A stretch of 64,000 bases of DNA from an uncultured Methylococcaceae bacterium (GTDB lineage Bacteria; Pseudomonadota; Gammaproteobacteria; Methylococcales; Methylococcaceae). The stretch lies in NCBI GenBank assembly GCA_903859815.1, contig CAIOOA010000228.1, forward strand, positions 19,609 to 83,608, written 5' to 3'. Shown here piece by piece: positions 60,688 through 64,000 of the stretch (its first letter is position 1; each line of letters begins with the position of its first letter). The position numbers and the translations under genes were made by a program. The notes beneath the pieces are model-generated. The model had not been told where the DNA came from. It searched no databases and saw only the letters and a list, made by a program, of their open reading frames with translations.

Positions 60688-61755
60688 ATGGAAAAATCTT
60701 CGATACAATCCTTGCTGCTCTACTGCCGTCCTGGCTTCGAAAAAGAATGTGCTGCCGAAATTCAGGCACAAGCGCAGAAATTGGAAGTGTTAGGTTATTC
60801 CAAGGCCAGCCCAGATAGTGGTTATGTGTTGTTCACGCCTTACGAGCCAGACCACATGGCAATACTAACCAAGCAATTGCTCTTTGTCGATTTGTGCTTT
60901 GCGAGGCAAATGGTGGCAGTGCTACCGCTGGTATCCGGGCTCCCGGTTGATGACCGGATCAGCCCTCTGCTAGGGGCTGTTTCTGGACTGGCTAGGCAAT
61001 TTTCAGACGCTTGGCTGGAAACAGCGGATACCAATGAAGCCAAGGAACTCTCCGTGTTTGTGCGCAAATTTCAAGGGCCATTGACCCGCGCCATCGTCGA
61101 TGCTGGTTTGGCAACTAATAAAACCAACGCCCCTCGCTTGCATCTGTTTTTTCTCAACTCCACCACAGTGTACCTAGGTATTTCCCGGCCAGGCAATTCA
61201 TCGCCTTGGCCCATGGGCATCCCACGGCTAAAATTTCCCCGTTCGGCTCCCAGCCGATCAACCCTGAAGCTGGAGGAAGCATTATTGTTTTTTTTGGGAG
61301 ATGACCCAAAATCCTTGCAACCTGGCATGAAAGCCGTGGATTTGGGTGCTGCACCCGGCGGTTGGACATGGCAGTTGGTGAAGCGTAGCATCCGCGTCAC
61401 GGCAGTGGATAATGGCCCGATGGACAGGGAATTGATGGATTCCGGCATCGTCGAGCATTTGCGCGTGGATGGATTTCGCTATTTCCCGGCCAAACCGGTG
61501 GATTGGCTGGTCTGCGATATGGTGGAACAACCCTCCCGCATTGCCACCCTCATCGGGCGCTGGATGGCCGGGGGCCATTGTCGAAATGCGATGTTCAACC
61601 TCAAATTGCCGATGAAAAAGCGTTACGAGGAGTTAAAGCAATGCCGAGCCACCATAGAAGAGACTTTGGACAATGCCGAGGTGCCTTTCAAGCTTGCCTT
61701 CAAACAACTCTACCATGACCGCGAAGAAGTAACTGGGTATCTTGTTCGCTTATAA
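60688..61755 (+). CDS. rlmM: 23S rRNA (cytidine2498-2'-O)-methyltransferase
   Basis: About 355 residues: N-terminal ferredoxin-like and THUMP region (LLLYCRPGFEKECAAEIQ), then an RrmJ-type methyltransferase with VDLGAAPGGWTWQLVKR near 217-233, VTAVDNGPM, DWLVCDMVE (catalytic Asp) near 275 and NLKLPMKKRYEE (Lys) near 312. It methylates C2498 of 23S rRNA. ATG 60688 preferred over TTG 60667. Confidence 0.93.
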   Translation: MEKSSIQSLLLYCRPGFEKECAAEIQAQAQKLEVLGYSKASPDSGYVLFTPYEPDHMAILTKQLLFVDLCFARQMVAVLPLVSGLPVDDRISPLLGAVSGLARQFSDAWLETADTNEAKELSVFVRKFQGPLTRAIVDAGLATNKTNAPRLHLFFLNSTTVYLGISRPGNSSPWPMGIPRLKFPRSAPSRSTLKLEEALLFFLGDDPKSLQPGMKAVDLGAAPGGWTWQLVKRSIRVTAVDNGPMDRELMDSGIVEHLRVDGFRYFPAKPVDWLVCDMVEQPSRIATLIGRWMAGGHCRNAMFNLKLPMKKRYEELKQCRATIEETLDNAEVPFKLAFKQLYHDREEVTGYLVRL

Positions 61756-62026
61756 GCAAACCAACGTTGAAGCCCGCTCGAATTTCGATCAATTCGATTC
61801 ACAATTGCACCATGTTTAAGCAACTAGGGCAGATAAAATTCGCGAACACCGCTGGAAAAGGCGATTCTAGGCATTAATCAGCATGGCATGACTAATGCTT
61901 ATTATATTGTCGAGTGATGACATGTTCTCCTTTGCGTTTATTTTCAGCGTTTGCCCGCCTCATGGCGGGCTTTTTTTGACCCCAAAAAAACCTCTGCACT
62001 TCAATTCCTCTCAGTATCAAGGAAAA
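61756..62026. other. Spacer with terminator; possible small RNA
   Basis: No protein gene. About 140 bases after rlmM the sequence becomes AT-rich (TTATTATATT, near 61900) and ends in the strong terminator at 61953-61977. That arrangement could be a short non-coding RNA of about 70-80 bases, or simply a distant terminator for rlmM. Confidence 0.4.
61953..61977 (+). terminator. Strong rho-independent terminator
   Basis: Perfect stem GCCCGCC / GGCGGGC (61953-61959 / 61964-61970), 4-base loop TCAT, then seven T (61971-61977). Acts on the plus strand. Confidence 0.93.
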
Positions 62027-63091
62027 TTAATTGACACCTACACTTTTCGCCACATTCGGATTACGCAATTTCCAGATGAAACCATCATAGAAGAAATGCA
62101 AAGCACCCAACGTGAAGAAAACCATGGAATAGAGGATGAAAGAGGCATATTTTTCCAGCAACAAAACCGTCAATAAGATCAGCCCTAAATAGCAGGCCAA
62201 TATTCCAACCCTGCCCAGTGGAGAATTGGCAACCCAGCCGAGCGGACAGTCAGACCTTTTAGGTTCGATATAACTTTTTGTCAAAGCTTGATTGACAATC
62301 ATGAAATACTCGAATGCGTGTGCGCCAACATAGCCGATAAACCCAACAATTGGGTTGATGAGCATCACGATGAACAGCCCCAAGGTTGCTGCCAAATAGT
62401 AATGCTTAGCCTGATTCAACGGACGGCTTAATTCCTCCTTGAACCATTTTCCAGTCAACCACAATACAATCAGTAAAGTTGGCATCAACAACAACCCGGC
62501 GACGGAACGCATACCGGTCATCATTTCGAAAGCGGACAAATTAGCGCCCCGGATGCCTAGCGAAGCGACACGTTCCATGGTGTTGGGGTCATAGGCCGAC
62601 CAAAGAACCGCCAGCGCCAACCATGCGAACAACAAAGCCAATTCACAACCGCCTTCTTTTTGCCCAACCATCCGCCCATAAATGCGCGTGATGCCATAGC
62701 GTTGCATCAAAGTGTGCTCAACATTCCAAGCCCCAGCCAAAATAGCCAACACCAAAGGGCTGAAATGGATTGCAAAGAAAATCACCCCACCAAAAATCAA
62801 CGGGCTCCAGACAAACAAATTCCGGCGGAGATCAAACCGTTGCCTGTCCCCATAGACTAAGAACAAACTCAGCGGCTGGTGGGTGAATGAAAATAAAAAC
62901 ACCGAGAACATCAGCAACTTCAACCCTGCCGGATTATTAATCATGGTAAGCGCCAACAAGGAGAAAGGAATCCAACTCAGAGTCATCGCAATATCAGGGA
63001 ATTCTCCGGTGATCCACCGCGTTTGCTTAGTCAGGCTTGCGTCAACCGCATAGGCCGAAGGCCCGATAATTTTTGTTATTATTCTGTTCAC
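62027..63091 (-). CDS. Polytopic membrane protein of unknown function
   Basis: A 354-residue protein with about eight to nine membrane helices. Conserved-looking polar residues sit at helix ends: NVEHTLMQRYGITRIYGR near 123-140, GAHAFEYFMIVNQ near 263 and GALHFFYDGFIWKLRN near 328-343. Several of the His residues (EH, HAFEY, HFFYDG) could bind metal, as in membrane diiron or oxygenase-like proteins; this is a guess. No clear family recognised. It lies beside the carbonic anhydrase gene, 58 bases away on the same strand. Confidence 0.7.
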   Translation of the reverse strand: MNRIITKIIGPSAYAVDASLTKQTRWITGEFPDIAMTLSWIPFSLLALTMINNPAGLKLLMFSVFLFSFTHQPLSLFLVYGDRQRFDLRRNLFVWSPLIFGGVIFFAIHFSPLVLAILAGAWNVEHTLMQRYGITRIYGRMVGQKEGGCELALLFAWLALAVLWSAYDPNTMERVASLGIRGANLSAFEMMTGMRSVAGLLLMPTLLIVLWLTGKWFKEELSRPLNQAKHYYLAATLGLFIVMLINPIVGFIGYVGAHAFEYFMIVNQALTKSYIEPKRSDCPLGWVANSPLGRVGILACYLGLILLTVLLLEKYASFILYSMVFFTLGALHFFYDGFIWKLRNPNVAKSVGVN

Positions 63092-63149
63092 TTGCCCCCC
63101 AGTATGATCTTTTTGTTGTCATCAAACTGCAAAGATTGAACTAATACCC

Positions 63150-63800
63150 TCACGCGGTCAAGCAATCCAGATTGTATTCGTAGATTGGATCAAGCGCAGA
63201 ATAGGGGGTCATGCTACACACTTCCCGTATTAAACCATCGTTCAACCCATAAACCACACCATACAAATCCGGTTTTTTTCCTCGCTTCCAAGACTTTTGG
63301 ATAATGGGATTATTGGAAAGGTTGATCACTTGTTCCTTGATGTTGACTTCAACCAACATTTTCCAGCGCTCGTCCAAACTATCAAAATTTTCTATCTGTT
63401 GCCGATGCAATCGGTAGATATCTTTGATGTTTTTCAACCATTTGTCCGCAAAAGGCAAACTGGGGTTTGGGCGGTCCAAAGCAGCCTTGATACTACGGCA
63501 ACGGTAATGGCCACACACAATGATATGCTTAACATTAAGGACATCCACTGCGTATTCCAATGCGCCCATCAAGCTCAAGTCCGTGGAGACGACTTGGTTG
63601 CCAATATTGCGATGGACGAGAATCTCACCCGGTTCGCAATGGGTGATTTCATCCGCGTGGAGCCGACTGTCCGAGCAACCAATCCATAAAATATCCGGGC
63701 TTCGGTTTTGAGCTAGATAATTCAGGTAATCAGGATTCACACTCAGCTTCTCCTGCACCCAAGCCTTATTTTCCAGCATTATTCTTTCAAGCATTTTCAT
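63150..63800 (-). CDS. can: Beta-class carbonic anhydrase
   Basis: A 216-residue enzyme: WIGCSDSRLHADEI near residues 39-52 (zinc Cys and the Asp-Arg pair), HRNIGNQV near 63, and IIVCGHYRCRSIKAAL near 93-108 with the zinc-binding His and Cys. The usual CGH.xCGG is CGHYRCRS here, as in the E. coli Can group. It interconverts CO2 and bicarbonate. Transcribed on the minus strand ahead of the unknown membrane protein. Confidence 0.93.
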   Translation of the reverse strand: MKMLERIMLENKAWVQEKLSVNPDYLNYLAQNRSPDILWIGCSDSRLHADEITHCEPGEILVHRNIGNQVVSTDLSLMGALEYAVDVLNVKHIIVCGHYRCRSIKAALDRPNPSLPFADKWLKNIKDIYRLHRQQIENFDSLDERWKMLVEVNIKEQVINLSNNPIIQKSWKRGKKPDLYGVVYGLNDGLIREVCSMTPYSALDPIYEYNLDCLTA

Positions 63801-63894
63801 TTTTTTATGACCTCGCCTAGATTCTTATTCCGAAACTGTGTGCCCTAACAGTGTTTACCCTACAGTGGACCCTTATGTCAAGACAGTTTACTGC

Positions 63895-64000
63895 CTAATT
63901 TAAGAGGGTAACCGTATCACTTGCAGCGGAACGGCGCTGCCCCGATTCGACTTCTGTTTCCGTGCGAGAGGTTTCCTTCTCGCTGAATTTGTCCACGATC
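63895..64000 (-). CDS. Hypothetical protein, C-terminal end only
   Basis: Read on the minus strand, the last 105 bases are open and end in TAG at 63895-63897, giving a hydrophilic 34-residue C-terminus (IVDKFSEKETSRTE... ...SDTVTLLN). Its 5' part lies outside the window. No family recognisable from this piece. Confidence 0.4.
   Translation of the reverse strand, partial: IVDKFSEKETSRTETEVESGQRRSAASDTVTLLN

Noticed and set aside
61895..62176. 93-codon plus-strand frame
   Set aside because: It runs through a strong terminator and into the opposite-strand membrane protein gene; composition is not protein-like.

Overview
The window is bacterial chromosomal DNA, most likely from a gammaproteobacterium. 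The evidence is divergent rsgA/orn, the tatABC operon, an RlmM-type rRNA methyltransferase, Kdo hydroxylase (so a Kdo-containing LPS), PEP-CTERM proteins, a long DUF3683 FAD/Fe-S oxidoreductase, and many DUF2887/Uma2/MNT-HEPN accessory genes. That mix is typical of methanotrophs (Methylococcales) and filamentous sulfur oxidisers; the sequence alone does not let me choose between them.

Left part (1-22.9 kb): a surface-polysaccharide (O-antigen type) locus. It holds a partial GT2, a UDP-GlcNAc 2-epimerase-like enzyme, the Wzm permease, an acetyltransferase and the Wzt ATPase. An AT-rich block of glycosyltransferases and methyltransferases follows, with a three-gene UDP-N-acetyl-L-amino-sugar pathway (4,6-dehydratase, RmlD-like reductase, 2-epimerase). 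wzm and wzt are separated by about 4.6 kb of accessory DNA. This contains three truncated copies of the 5' end of wzt, with toxin-antitoxin or nuclease-like modules (Phd/YoeB, MNT-HEPN, DUF2887) set between the copies. Decayed MNT-HEPN modules also lie at the right edge of the AT-rich block (21.0-22.8 kb), followed by a Kdo hydroxylase.

Middle (23.9-40.6 kb): mostly housekeeping genes (rsgA, M48 protease, orn, folE2, MDR oxidoreductase, bioA, rsmE), a DUF642-like PEP-CTERM protein and an AbrB-type antitoxin. Next comes a 986-residue TIR / P-loop NTPase / TPR protein of the STAND immune-receptor type, followed by a 43-bp tandem-repeat array, a YefM/YoeB pair, and kdpD-kdpE without kdpFABC in view.

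Right part (40.7-64 kb): a DUF3683 FAD/Fe-S oxidoreductase, an HD-GYP phosphodiesterase, uvrB, aspC-like and other aminotransferases, a tandem pair of small PEP-CTERM genes (one broken), a Do-like protease and a tandem-domain bulb lectin resembling LlpA bacteriocins. It continues with small conserved genes, tatABC, a SAM hydrolase-family protein, rlmM, an unknown polytopic membrane protein and a beta-carbonic anhydrase. Several families of small palindromic repeats are scattered between genes, and some lie inside the TIR-STAND reading frame. No tRNA, rRNA, CRISPR array or intact insertion sequence was recognised.
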